Below, one piece after another: positions 41,793-50,968 of a DNA stretch of 64,000 nucleotides. How positions within the stretch are numbered: the first letter of the stretch is position 1; each line of letters starts with the position of its first letter. The stretch is from Yoonia sp. (GTDB lineage: Bacteria > Pseudomonadota > Alphaproteobacteria > Rhodobacterales > Rhodobacteraceae). The position numbers were made by a program, and so were the translations under genes. Location of the stretch: the NCBI RefSeq assembly GCF_014859355.1, contig NZ_JACUUJ010000001.1, positions 124,001 through 188,000 on the forward strand, written 5' to 3'. The notes beneath the pieces are model-generated. The model made no database searches and was not told where the DNA came from. It was given only the letters and a program-made list of their open reading frames with translations.

Positions 41793-43226
41793 TTACGCGG
41801 CGCGCCGCGTTTGGGACGACGCCAATGGAAACACCTTGGCGGGGTTAAGCAGCCATCTTGGATCAAAAACATCCTTGACGGCCATCTGTGCCTCCAGATC
41901 GGCAGGGGCGAATTGCACGGTCATCAAATCGCGTTTTTCAATCCCGACCCCATGTTCGCCGGTCAGACATCCGCCCACCTCGACACATAGCTTCAGGATC
42001 TCGGCGCCGAATTCCTCGCACAGTTCCAGATCGCCCGGTTTGTTGGCGTCAAACAGGATCAGCGGGTGCATGTTGCCATCACCGGCGTGAAACACATTGC
42101 CGACATCCAGACCAAATTCCTTTGACATCTCGCCGATGCGTTTCAGCACGAAAGGCAACGATGACACGGGGATCGTGCCGTCAAGGCACATGTAGTCGTT
42201 GATCTGACCCATGGCGCCAAAGGCCGATTTGCGGCCCAGCCAGATGCGCCCCGCCTCGTCAGCGTCCTTTGCTTCGCGCAGTTCTACAGGGTTATGCTTG
42301 CGCGCGATGTCCATGATCAGCGCCAGCTGATGGTCAATCTCGGCGTCCGAGCCTTCGACTTCCACGATCAATAGCGCCTCGCACATCGGATACCCCGCAT
42401 GGGCAAAGGCTTCGGTCGCCTCGATGCAGGGGCGGTCCATGAATTCAATCGCCACCGGCAGCACGCCGGCTTTGATAATGTCGGTTACGACCTGCCCTGC
42501 CACTTCGGAACTGTCGTAGCCCATCAGCACGGGCCGCGCGCCTTCAGGTTTTGGCAAAATACGCAGCGTTGCTTCGGTCACAACGCCCAACTGCCCTTCT
42601 GACCCGCAAATTACCCCCAGCAGATCCAGCCCGCCCGCATCCAGATGCGCGCCACCGATTTCGACCACGGTGCCATCCATCAGCACCATCGTCACGCCCA
42701 GCAGGTTGTTGGTGGTCACGCCGTATTTCAGGCAGTGCGCCCCGCCGGAATTCATCGCGATATTGCCGGCAATCGCACAGGCCAACTGGCTGGACGGATC
42801 GGGCGCATAGAAAAACCCGTCCTGTTCCACCGCCCCGGTGACAGACAGGTTTGTGCGGCCCGTTTGCACACGAATATAGCGGTCGTCATAATTCGTCTCG
42901 ATCACGCCGTTCATGCGCGCCACGCCCAGAATGACGCAATCAGCCGTTGGCAGCGCCCCTCCGGCCAATGATGTGCCCGACCCGCGTGGCACTACTGGCA
43001 CGCCCATGTCATGACATATCCGCAGAACGGCGGCGACGTCCTGTGTGTTTGACGGCAGCACAGCACACATCGGTGGACAACGATAGGCCGTCAGCCCGTC
43101 GCATTCATAGGCTTTGGTTTCTGCAACATCTGAAATCACGGCATCCGGTCGCAAAACCCTTTGCAGTTCAGCGACAACCTGATCTTTCCGGGATATCACT
43201 GCGGTGCTGGGTGCGGGCATTTCCAT
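41793..43226 (-). CDS. glcD: Glycolate oxidase catalytic subunit GlcD
   Basis: A 477-residue FAD-linked oxidase. VVPRGSGTSLAGGALP binds the FAD pyrophosphate; the C-terminal cap includes VFHAGDGNMHPLILFD and GCLTGEHGVGIEKR with catalytic histidines. It oxidises glycolate (and some D-lactate) to glyoxylate, letting marine bacteria use algal glycolate. AAGGAGG precedes the ATG. An operator-like palindrome lies 24 nt upstream. Confidence 0.96.
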   Translation of the reverse strand: MEMPAPSTAVISRKDQVVAELQRVLRPDAVISDVAETKAYECDGLTAYRCPPMCAVLPSNTQDVAAVLRICHDMGVPVVPRGSGTSLAGGALPTADCVILGVARMNGVIETNYDDRYIRVQTGRTNLSVTGAVEQDGFFYAPDPSSQLACAIAGNIAMNSGGAHCLKYGVTTNNLLGVTMVLMDGTVVEIGGAHLDAGGLDLLGVICGSEGQLGVVTEATLRILPKPEGARPVLMGYDSSEVAGQVVTDIIKAGVLPVAIEFMDRPCIEATEAFAHAGYPMCEALLIVEVEGSDAEIDHQLALIMDIARKHNPVELREAKDADEAGRIWLGRKSAFGAMGQINDYMCLDGTIPVSSLPFVLKRIGEMSKEFGLDVGNVFHAGDGNMHPLILFDANKPGDLELCEEFGAEILKLCVEVGGCLTGEHGVGIEKRDLMTVQFAPADLEAQMAVKDVFDPRWLLNPAKVFPLASSQTRRAA

Positions 43227-43249
43227 CAGATACCTCCTTCAAGGGATAT

Positions 43250-43272
43250 ATTGGTAATAATATATTACCAAT
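43250..43272. promoter_or_regulatory. Candidate operator for glcDEF (GntR/FCD type)
   Basis: A 23-nt inverted repeat with 10-nt arms (ATTGGTAATA and TATTACCAAT) around ATA lies between divergent glcD and the DUF599 gene. Its core GGTAATAATATATTACC matches the repeat before the GntR/FCD gene at 13446-13462 at 14 of 17 positions. Confidence 0.7.
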
Positions 43273-43317
43273 TTTGCGATATGGCAAGTCTATTGATGAA
43301 ACGCTAAGAGAGAACTC

Positions 43318-44016
43318 ATGACAATGATGGATCACCTCAGCCTGCTAACCCTACTGGATTGGTGCGCACTGGCATTGATGCTGGTGGCATGGTTCGGAAT
43401 CGGATGGTGGATCGAACACCCCGGGGTGCGTTGGCCGTCGGTGACAACGTTGATTGCGCAACGCCGGCGCGACTGGATGCGTGTTTTCGTGGCCCGTGAC
43501 CCGCGTATCTTTGACAGCCAGTTGTTGGCCAGTCTGCGCCAGGGCACGGCCTTCTTTGCTTCGACCAGCTTGCTTGCGATCGGGGGTGTCCTTGCACTGT
43601 TGGGTAATACAGATCCCCTGCGCGGTTTCGCCGCAGAGGTTAGCAGCGCGCAGGTGCCCGCACTTGTTTGGCAAGTCAAGCTGGGTCTGGTGGCACTTCT
43701 TCTGACAAACGCGTTTCTGAAATTTGTCTGGGCGAATCGGGTTTTCGGATATTGTGCCGTCGTCATGGGATCGGTCCCCAACGATCCGGCCGATCCCAGC
43801 GCCTATCCACTTGCCGCACAGGCCGGCGAATTGAACGTGCGGGCGGCGCTCAATTTCAACCGGGGCCTGCGGGCAATTTATTTCGCATTGGGCGCTGTGG
43901 CATGGCTTTTGGGGGCCGTGCCCTTGATGATCGCAACCGTGATCGTGGTCTGGACCGTTTGGTCGCGTGAATTTGCCTCGATCCCGCGCAGCATCCTGTT
44001 GCGCAATAAACTCTGA
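43318..44016 (+). CDS. DUF599 family membrane protein
   Basis: A 232-residue integral membrane protein with about four helices. DWCALALMLVAWFGIGWWIEH, RQGTAFFASTSLLAIGG, FGYCAVVMGSVPND and FNRGLRAIYFALGAVAWLLG match DUF599. The function of the family is unknown. It is divergent from glcD and shares the candidate operator region, so it could be co-regulated with glycolate oxidation. Confidence 0.87.
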   Translation: MTMMDHLSLLTLLDWCALALMLVAWFGIGWWIEHPGVRWPSVTTLIAQRRRDWMRVFVARDPRIFDSQLLASLRQGTAFFASTSLLAIGGVLALLGNTDPLRGFAAEVSSAQVPALVWQVKLGLVALLLTNAFLKFVWANRVFGYCAVVMGSVPNDPADPSAYPLAAQAGELNVRAALNFNRGLRAIYFALGAVAWLLGAVPLMIATVIVVWTVWSREFASIPRSILLRNKL

Positions 44017-44060
44017 CATCCCGCAGACCGCCGCTCTGGCGTAAAGCGCGGGCGCAACGC

Positions 44061-46127
44061 TCAGCGTCGCCCTTCGCGTAGCCACGCCCCGATCATGAGA
44101 ATTGCGGCAATCAGAAGAAATGCCCAGGCAGGCAGAACTGGTATAATATTGATCTCGGCCGTGCGGTAGGCCCCTCGCGGGGTGATCCCGATCCATCCCC
44201 GACCGGTCGCAGGGCGGCCTTCGCGCACGCTGCGAATGGCGACATCACCGTCAGATATTGCCATCACCCCACCGCCCGAACCTGCCACGACCGGTGCAAG
44301 GGTTTCTGCGCTGGCAATGGTTTGTTCAAATTCTCGCGGGGCAGATGGCCCCAGTGCGATGACGGCTGATTTATACCCGTCGTCGATTCGGTAAAGTCCA
44401 ATTTCCGGCGCGTCCCACAGGGTTTCAAAGCGCCCCGGCGCCACGTCTTCCAGCGTCAGAACGGTTTCGGTGCCATCCGGATGCGTCACGGTCACATCGC
44501 CGGTGTTGGACCCCAGCGTGCGCCGGATGATGCGCATGGTCTGTCCGACAGGTTCGACCCTCAGTGCCTCTTCCTCCAGCTCGGGTTCTTTCATCATCCA
44601 ATGGGCCAAACGCCGCAGCAATTCCAACTGTGGCCCGCCGCCTTCGAACCCGCGGTCCCATAGCCAGCTATGATCCGACGCGAGCAACGACACCCGCCCT
44701 TCACCGATCCTGTCCAACACCAGCAGCGGGCGATTATCCAGACCGGACATAACCGTCGTCGCTGTGTCCGACACCAAAACATCAACCAAACGGAACCAGC
44801 GTCCCCAACCAGGACCGTCGCCGTCCGGGGTGGGCGCATAGCTGTCCAACCCCGCGGTCACCGGATGCCGTTGCCCCAGATCGGTGATTTGCGGTGTGAA
44901 CCCCTGTTCAAAGACCCGCGCAGTCGGTGCGCCGGGCAGAATATCACCCAAAGGCGAGCGATAGATACTTTCTGCTGCGCCATATTCCGGCCCGGATGAA
45001 ATCAGCACGGCACCGCCCTGTTCCACATAATTGCGGATGTTTTCCAGATATGCGCTGGGCAGGATGCCGCGCCTGCGGTAGCGATCAAAGATGATCAGGT
45101 CGAAATCATGGATCTTTTCCAAAAAAAGTTCGCGCGTCGGGAAGGCAATCAACGACAACTCACTGACCGGCACACCGTCCTGCTTTTCGGGAGGGCGCAA
45201 AATGGTGAAATGCACCAGATCGACCGATGCGTCCGATTTCAGCAGATTGCGCCATGTCCGTTCCCCCGGGTGCGGTTCGCCCGAGACAAGCAGCACTCGC
45301 AACCTGTCACGCACACCGTTGATCTGAACGACCGCGCTGTTGTTGCGGTCGGTCAGCTCGCCCTCGGCTTGTGGAATGCTGAACTGTAACACGTTCATCC
45401 CCCCGCGTGGCAGCGTCAGCGGCAGCCTTATATCTTGCCCGATGGGCACCGGCAGGGTCAACGGGGCTTCACCGTCAATCGACACAGACAAAGGCACGGT
45501 TTGTGTGCGCGGCGCGGCGCCCTGATCCTCGATCCGCAAGGTCAGAACGACCTCTTCCCCCAGGATGGCAAAGGCAGGGGCATTGGACACCACCAGCCGC
45601 CGGTCCCAGTCATCCGGTTGACCGGTCAGCAAAGTATGCAGCGGCGCCGGCAAGGCAGGGGTGCGGTCCAGATCATGCAGGCGCCCGTCGGTTGCAAGGA
45701 TGATCCCGGCGATGCGCCCGCGCGGTTCATCAGCCAAGGCTTGCGACAGGGCGGTCATCAGGGTCGTGCCAGTATCACCGGCACCATCGCCGACGGTGAC
45801 TATCCGCAACTCTGTGTCCGGTTGCCGGGCCAGTTCTTCTTGGATATTGGCGATCGCGGCGGCGTTTTGTAAGGGCCGGTCGCCGATCTGCTGGCTGGCG
45901 CTTTCGTCGACGACCAGTATGACAATATCACTGAGCGTTTCGCGGTCTTCACGCTGGATTGCGGGGTTCGCCATGGCGGCCAGCAGGGCCAGCGCCGCCA
46001 ATCCGCGCAGCCACCAGCCTGATAGGCGACGCCAGATCGCAAGCGCCAACCCCAAGGACGCAAGTGCGATCACCGCGTAGAGCGCCAACAGCGGGATCAG
46101 CGGATCCAGGATCAGGGTTCCGGTCAC
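44061..46127 (-). CDS. Membrane protein with vWA-like and glutamine-amidotransferase-like domains
   Basis: A 688-residue protein. Two N-terminal helices are followed by a von Willebrand A-like domain with MIDAS residues (VVDESASQ, TGTTLMTAL, LATDGRLHD). A region like class-I glutamine amidotransferase/ThuA folds comes next (LIIFDRYRRRG, YVEQGGAVLISSGPEYG), and one helix ends the protein. It is the last gene of the moxR operon. The likely start is GTG at 46127 with GAAAGG upstream. It probably acts in envelope integrity with the MoxR ATPase; the exact role is unknown. Confidence 0.85.
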   Translation of the reverse strand: MTGTLILDPLIPLLALYAVIALASLGLALAIWRRLSGWWLRGLAALALLAAMANPAIQREDRETLSDIVILVVDESASQQIGDRPLQNAAAIANIQEELARQPDTELRIVTVGDGAGDTGTTLMTALSQALADEPRGRIAGIILATDGRLHDLDRTPALPAPLHTLLTGQPDDWDRRLVVSNAPAFAILGEEVVLTLRIEDQGAAPRTQTVPLSVSIDGEAPLTLPVPIGQDIRLPLTLPRGGMNVLQFSIPQAEGELTDRNNSAVVQINGVRDRLRVLLVSGEPHPGERTWRNLLKSDASVDLVHFTILRPPEKQDGVPVSELSLIAFPTRELFLEKIHDFDLIIFDRYRRRGILPSAYLENIRNYVEQGGAVLISSGPEYGAAESIYRSPLGDILPGAPTARVFEQGFTPQITDLGQRHPVTAGLDSYAPTPDGDGPGWGRWFRLVDVLVSDTATTVMSGLDNRPLLVLDRIGEGRVSLLASDHSWLWDRGFEGGGPQLELLRRLAHWMMKEPELEEEALRVEPVGQTMRIIRRTLGSNTGDVTVTHPDGTETVLTLEDVAPGRFETLWDAPEIGLYRIDDGYKSAVIALGPSAPREFEQTIASAETLAPVVAGSGGGVMAISDGDVAIRSVREGRPATGRGWIGITPRGAYRTAEINIIPVLPAWAFLLIAAILMIGAWLREGRR

Positions 46128-46140
46128 AGTGACGCCTTTC

Positions 46141-46170
46141 CGCTTCTTTCAAGCATAAATATCTCTGCCG
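46141..46170 (-). repeat. Dispersed CCGGAG/AAGAAG element, copy B
   Basis: On the minus strand CGGCAGAGATATTTATGCTT is followed by GAAAGAAGCG. This matches the TATTT-(T/A)-(T/G) ... AAGAAGCG pattern of the glcE-leader copy. It lies between the DUF4159 gene and the vWA gene, next to an AAATTT palindrome. Confidence 0.5.
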
Positions 46171-46177
46171 GAGGCAT

Positions 46178-46195
46178 CAAATTTCTAGAAATTTG
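46178..46195. repeat. AAATTT palindrome, copy 3
   Basis: CAAATTTCTAGAAATTTG is a perfect 18-nt palindrome 5 nt after the DUF4159 stop codon. Its arms are identical to those of the copy at 6643. Confidence 0.7.
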
Positions 46196-46200
46196 TTCCA

Positions 46201-48960
46201 TCATTGCCCCAATCTGTCCAGCAGGTCGGGCACATGCACCTGATCGGATTTATAATTGCCAGTCAGCACATGCATGATCACATTGACACCAAAGCGCAGC
46301 GCGATTTCGCGCTGCCGTTCACCTGCGGTGCCTCGCCCGACGGGAAACATCCGGTTGCCATTGCGGTCAACGGCCCAAGCGCGCGCCCAGTCGTTGCCGC
46401 CAATGATCACCGGCGTCACACCGTCATTCAGTGCGCGGAACGGCATCCCTTCGGCCCGTGCTGCCCCTGGTGGCGCCGCTTCGACCCAGACATCGCGGCT
46501 GGAAAATCGACCTGGAAAATCCTGCAACAGATAAAACGTGCGTGTCAGCACGTGATCTGACGGGATCGGTTCAAGTGCCGGAATGTCTAGCGACCGGGCA
46601 ATCGCCTGCAATTTGCGCCCCGCGGGCGAACCCGAGCCGAAACGGGCCGTGTCTGCGTCGCGGGTGTCGAACATGATCATGCCGCCGCTGCGCAGATAGC
46701 GGTTCAGTTTGGCATAAGCGTCTCGGCTTGGCAGCGGTTGGTCGGCGGTGATGGGCCAGTAAAGAAACGGAAAAAACGCCAGTTCATCGGATTCAAGGTT
46801 CACGCCAAGCGGTTCGCCGGGTTCGATGGATGTCCGCCGGAAAAGCGTTTGTGACAGCCCGCGCAGCCCGGCCGCTGTCACGTCATCGGTTTGTTGGTCA
46901 CCGGTCAGCACATGGCCCAGCACCACCTCGGATGTGGCGCGGATGGCAAAGTCATCGCCTTGCACAGGTTGTGCTTGTGCATCCGGCACGGCCAGCGACA
47001 TCAGAAAAATAGCAGCCGCCAGATCGGCACGCGGACCACGCAGCCGCCCGCCCAAGGCAAGCGATGCAATCACATCAATCAGCAACAGGCCGATAGCCGC
47101 AGCCAACAGCCAGCCTTTCAAAGCGGTCTCACGCAGGGTCGTCATCCCCTCAACAGCTATTCGCGCGGGCCATTGGGCGACTTCCAGTGCCGTATCGGGG
47201 CCAATCACGTTGACGGCCAGTTGCCTGTCCGTGCCGGTATAAAGACCTGGTTGCAGCTCTGGCCCGGCGGTGGCCTCGGCCAGCCGTTCACCGGGCACAC
47301 CGGATTGCGCGCTGGCGTCGTTCAGCCGCCCGAACGCATCAAGCAGCTTGCCGGGCATCCATGTCGTGCCTTCCAGTGCGGCGGCATCCGGCGTGGCAGG
47401 CCGCGTCGACACGGCGAGCCTTTCCAGCATTTGCACAAAAAGCCCCGACAGCGGCAAGGTAGACCATTCGGCATTTGCCGTCACATGGAACAGCACGATC
47501 TGCCCTTCTCCGGCCACCTTGCGCGTGACCAGCGGTGTGCCGTCAGCCAGTTGCGCGACGACACGTTCGGCCAGCGTTGGGTCGGGTTGGGCCATGACCT
47601 GACTGGTGACGGCGACATCGGCAGGCACGGGAAGGCCGAAAAACGGGCTGCTGGTTTCAAAAGGCGCCAGCGATTTCGGCTCTCCCCAACTCATTGTGCC
47701 GCCAACACTGCGCCCGCCAGACCGCAGCCGCACCGGCAAAAGCGGGTCTTCGGTATTGCGCCCCAGATCAGAGGCCGCCAACCTTGGCCCGGCAAACCGC
47801 AAGAGCAATCCACCGTTTTCCACCCATGTCAGAACGGCATCAGCTTCGCCGGCCGCCAGCGTGGCCACATCGGCCAGCACAAGAACATCAGGGTTTGCCA
47901 AAAGAATATCCGCCAAGCTGCCCGCGATCAGGTCGGCGGTAGGGTCGAGTGCCTCGCGCAGGTAATAAAGTGGCGACAGCAGTTCCAGCGTTTCGCGGTT
48001 TTCGTCGCCAGCGATCAGCGCCACCTTGCGCCGTTTCAGCGCATCATCTGTCAGGCTGACGGCCCCCGCCGAGCGCAGGCCGCTGATTTCAAACCGCGTG
48101 ATCCGGTTGCGTAATTCGGGAGGTAAAACCATGGCGGTTCCGCCTGCCGCGTCACCCGCCGCGATCGTCAAAGGCACCGTCGCGAGTTGCCGTTCGACGC
48201 CCGCAGGGTCCAGCCCGATGGCGTTGATTGACGTTTCAACCGGATTGCCCAAAGGTGTGCGCACTGCTGAAATCTGCACCTGTCCATCGACAAACCGGGC
48301 AGGGCGGATGCCAAGGATTTGGCGCGGGGTTTGGAACACCGTCACTGGCCCGGCGGATTCAACCGTGTTCAGAAGGTCGGTGCGTCCGGGGTAATCCAGC
48401 CCGTCAGACAGCCAATAGGTTTCGAACTGACCGGTCCGGCTGGCAAAATATTCTGCCGGATCTTGGGGTTGCCACGGATTGGGCGCAAGGTTGGGCAGGC
48501 GATTGCGCCATGTTCCGGGGGCCGCAAAGGGCAAATCTTCGGTTGGTAAATCGGTCAGGTTTACCACAGCGACCCGCCGGTCAGAAAGGGCGGCTTCAGC
48601 GAGCAACCTGTCGATCTGGTCGCGCCTGGCCTGCCAGTCTGCCGCACCGGCCCATGATCCATCCAACATAATGACCAAATCGCCGCGCCCGTCGCGGGTT
48701 TCTTGCGGGTTCAGAACAGGACCGGCAAAACCTATGATCACCGCCGCAACGGCAAGCATCCGCAACAGCAAAAGCCACCAAGGCGTCCGGTCGGATTGGG
48801 CTTCGTCATCGGTCAGCCCCAAAAGCAGCGCCACGCCGGGAAAGCGTCGCCGGACAGGGGCGGGGGGCACGGCGCGGAGCAGGATCCACAGGACCGGCAG
48901 GGCGATCAGGGCCAGCAGGAGTAGAGGGGCAGTAAAGCCAAGGGAGCCAATGATCCACAT
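46201..48960 (-). CDS. DUF4159 protein with N-terminal BatA-like domain
   Basis: A 919-residue membrane protein. The N-terminus (LGFTAPLLLLALIALPVLWILL, FPGVALLLGL) is the BatA aerotolerance-type start with two helices. A degenerate vWA-like part follows (VIMLDGSWAGA). One or two further helices (about 640-690) precede a C-terminal DUF4159 domain (DELAFFPFLYWPIT, YLRSGGMIMFDTRDAD, HVLTRTFYLLQDFPG). It belongs to the MoxR-DUF58 operon, thought to act in envelope or metal-cofactor protein maturation. The ATG at 48960 follows AGGGG. Confidence 0.88.
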   Translation of the reverse strand: MWIIGSLGFTAPLLLLALIALPVLWILLRAVPPAPVRRRFPGVALLLGLTDDEAQSDRTPWWLLLLRMLAVAAVIIGFAGPVLNPQETRDGRGDLVIMLDGSWAGAADWQARRDQIDRLLAEAALSDRRVAVVNLTDLPTEDLPFAAPGTWRNRLPNLAPNPWQPQDPAEYFASRTGQFETYWLSDGLDYPGRTDLLNTVESAGPVTVFQTPRQILGIRPARFVDGQVQISAVRTPLGNPVETSINAIGLDPAGVERQLATVPLTIAAGDAAGGTAMVLPPELRNRITRFEISGLRSAGAVSLTDDALKRRKVALIAGDENRETLELLSPLYYLREALDPTADLIAGSLADILLANPDVLVLADVATLAAGEADAVLTWVENGGLLLRFAGPRLAASDLGRNTEDPLLPVRLRSGGRSVGGTMSWGEPKSLAPFETSSPFFGLPVPADVAVTSQVMAQPDPTLAERVVAQLADGTPLVTRKVAGEGQIVLFHVTANAEWSTLPLSGLFVQMLERLAVSTRPATPDAAALEGTTWMPGKLLDAFGRLNDASAQSGVPGERLAEATAGPELQPGLYTGTDRQLAVNVIGPDTALEVAQWPARIAVEGMTTLRETALKGWLLAAAIGLLLIDVIASLALGGRLRGPRADLAAAIFLMSLAVPDAQAQPVQGDDFAIRATSEVVLGHVLTGDQQTDDVTAAGLRGLSQTLFRRTSIEPGEPLGVNLESDELAFFPFLYWPITADQPLPSRDAYAKLNRYLRSGGMIMFDTRDADTARFGSGSPAGRKLQAIARSLDIPALEPIPSDHVLTRTFYLLQDFPGRFSSRDVWVEAAPPGAARAEGMPFRALNDGVTPVIIGGNDWARAWAVDRNGNRMFPVGRGTAGERQREIALRFGVNVIMHVLTGNYKSDQVHVPDLLDRLGQ

Positions 48961-48964
48961 TATT

Positions 48965-49022
48965 GCATCCCCTGGGGCGCTGCCCCAGACCCCGGAGTTT
49001 TTGGGCCAAGATGAAGATGAAG
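48965..49022 (+). repeat. Dispersed CCGGAG/AAGATGAAG element, copy C
   Basis: A GC-rich inverted stretch (CCTGGGGCGCTGCCCCAG) is followed by ACCCCGGAGTTTTTGGGCC and AAGATGAAGATGAAGC on the plus strand. It fills the gap between DUF58 and DUF4159 genes, in the opposite orientation to copies A and B. Confidence 0.55.
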
Positions 49023-49024
49023 CA

Positions 49025-49897
49025 TCATCTGTGCTGTTCCAGCGCGCCATAAAGCCAAAGAAGGGCTTTTGTCGCGCTGTCATTGGTGTGGTGGGTCTGA
49101 AACTGCCAACCGGTTGTCTGCACCAGATGGGTCAGCCGGTCTTTGCGTTCCGCCAGCCGGTCGAGATAGCGTTGTTTCAGATCGCCGGCTTTCAGTGTTT
49201 CGTGCTGCAGGCTGCCGGACATGCTTTGGAATATGGTGCGCCCATCGAAAGGAAAGGTTTCCTCTTGTGGGTCAAGCACCTGGACCAGCGCGCCGCGCAC
49301 GCCCCTGTCGGCTGCACGCAGCAGGGCATCAGCGATGGGTTGAAGGTCGCCCAGGAAATCGGAGATGAAAATTGCGCGGGAATGCGGCAGCATCCCTTGG
49401 GTCGTCGGGGTGCCGTAATCGGCATCGTCATCCACCGACAAGAGCTGCGCCATCTGCACCACCTGTGCCGCGCCACGGCGCGGGGGCAGGCGCAAACCTG
49501 TCAGGCCGACCCGTTCGCCGCCACGGATCAGCAAGATCGCGCAGGCCAGCCCCAGCACGCGGGCGCGCTGCGCCTTGGAGGGCAGATTGGAGTCAGAGCT
49601 GAAGGACATTGCGGCGGCCTGATCGACCCAAAGGATGATGGATTGGGCGATCTGCCATTCCTTGTCTTGCACGAAATTGACATCTGACCGTGCCGACCGC
49701 CGCCAGTCGATGCTGCGGGCCTCGTCATGGGTCTGGGCGGGGCGGTATTGCCAGAAAGTATCCCCCGTGCCCGCCCGCTTGCGCCCGTGTTCGCCCAACA
49801 ATACCGTTGTCGCAAGACGCTCTGCCTCGACCAGGAGGGCGGGCATGGGGGCGGCCAGCGATTCCGCCTTTGAGCGCAGGACAAGCGGTTGGGTCAC
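49025..49897 (-). CDS. DUF58 domain protein
   Basis: A 290-residue protein with the DUF58 core: RPAQTHDEARSIDWRRSARSD, then a vWA-like stretch with WVDQAAAMSF and AIFISDFLGDL. DUF58 proteins nearly always sit beside a MoxR ATPase, as here, overlapping it by 4 nt. No membrane helix is evident. It is presumed to be a MoxR client or adaptor at the membrane. Confidence 0.92.
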   Translation of the reverse strand: MTQPLVLRSKAESLAAPMPALLVEAERLATTVLLGEHGRKRAGTGDTFWQYRPAQTHDEARSIDWRRSARSDVNFVQDKEWQIAQSIILWVDQAAAMSFSSDSNLPSKAQRARVLGLACAILLIRGGERVGLTGLRLPPRRGAAQVVQMAQLLSVDDDADYGTPTTQGMLPHSRAIFISDFLGDLQPIADALLRAADRGVRGALVQVLDPQEETFPFDGRTIFQSMSGSLQHETLKAGDLKQRYLDRLAERKDRLTHLVQTTGWQFQTHHTNDSATKALLWLYGALEQHR

Positions 49898-50898
49898 GCC
49901 GCAGCCTCGACCTGTGTGATCCGGGTGGCGACGGTGTTGATGATGTGCTGGATGTTTTCGCCGCGTGCGCGGGCGGCAAAGGACAGCGCCATGCGGTGTT
50001 CCAGCACTGGCACAGCCATGGCGCGCAGGTCTTCGGCAGAGGGCGCAAGCCGCCCGTCCAGCAGCGCCTGCGCGCGCACGGTCAGCATCAGGGCCTGCGC
50101 GGCACGGGGGCCCGGCCCCCAGCTGACGTTCTGGCGAATGATATCGGGGGCGTCATCGTCAGGGCGGCAGGCGCGCACCAGATCAAGGATCATGTCAACG
50201 ATGCCGTCACCGACGGGCATGCGGCGCAGCAGGGTTTGCGCATCCAGCAACTCCTGCGCGGTAAACACGGGTTTCGACACCGCGTCTTCCACACCGGTGG
50301 TGGCGATCAGGATATCCTTTTCGGTGTCGCGATCGGGGTAGGGGACGTCGATCTGCACCAGAAAACGGTCCAGCTGCGCCTCTGGCAGGGGGTAGGTGCC
50401 TTCCTGTTCGATGGGGTTTTGCGTAGCCAGCACATGAAACGGCACGCCAAGGGGCCGGTGCTGGCCTGCGATTGTCACCTCTTTTTCCTGCATCGCTTGC
50501 AACAGCGCCGATTGTGTGCGTGGCGAGGCGCGGTTGATTTCATCGGCCATCAGAAGCTGGCAAAAGATCGGCCCTTCGATAAAGCGGAAATTGCGCGTGC
50601 CGTCGGCGGATGTTTCCAGCACCTCTGACCCCAGGATATCGGCGGGCATCAGGTCGGGCGTGAACTGGATGCGGTTGCCATGCAGGCCCATCACGGTTGA
50701 CAGCGTATCGACCAAACGCGTCTTTCCCAGCCCGGGCAGCCCGATCAGCACAGCGTGCCCGCCGCAGATCAGCGCTGTCAGCGTCAGGTCAACGACCCGC
50801 GGCTGGCCGATGAAACGGGCGGCGATACTGCTGCGTGCCGCTTGCAGCTTAGCGCCCAAAATTTCGATCTGGGCGACAAGATCGGCATCGCTGGACAT
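49894..50898 (-). CDS. moxR: MoxR-family AAA+ ATPase
   Basis: A 334-residue ATPase. Walker A is GLPGLGKTRLV, Walker B LLMADEINRASP, sensor 1 ATQNPIEQEGTYPLPEAQLDRF. MoxR proteins act as chaperones that assemble or activate protein complexes with vWA partners. GGAGGA precedes the ATG at 50898. First gene of the operon moxR-DUF58-DUF4159-vWA. Confidence 0.94.
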   Translation of the reverse strand: MSSDADLVAQIEILGAKLQAARSSIAARFIGQPRVVDLTLTALICGGHAVLIGLPGLGKTRLVDTLSTVMGLHGNRIQFTPDLMPADILGSEVLETSADGTRNFRFIEGPIFCQLLMADEINRASPRTQSALLQAMQEKEVTIAGQHRPLGVPFHVLATQNPIEQEGTYPLPEAQLDRFLVQIDVPYPDRDTEKDILIATTGVEDAVSKPVFTAQELLDAQTLLRRMPVGDGIVDMILDLVRACRPDDDAPDIIRQNVSWGPGPRAAQALMLTVRAQALLDGRLAPSAEDLRAMAVPVLEHRMALSFAARARGENIQHIINTVATRITQVEAAA

Positions 50899-50968
50899 GG
50901 CATTCCTCCGAGTGAACTCTATCTGTGATATACCATCAGATATAGCGACAGACCCCAATGGCAAAAAC

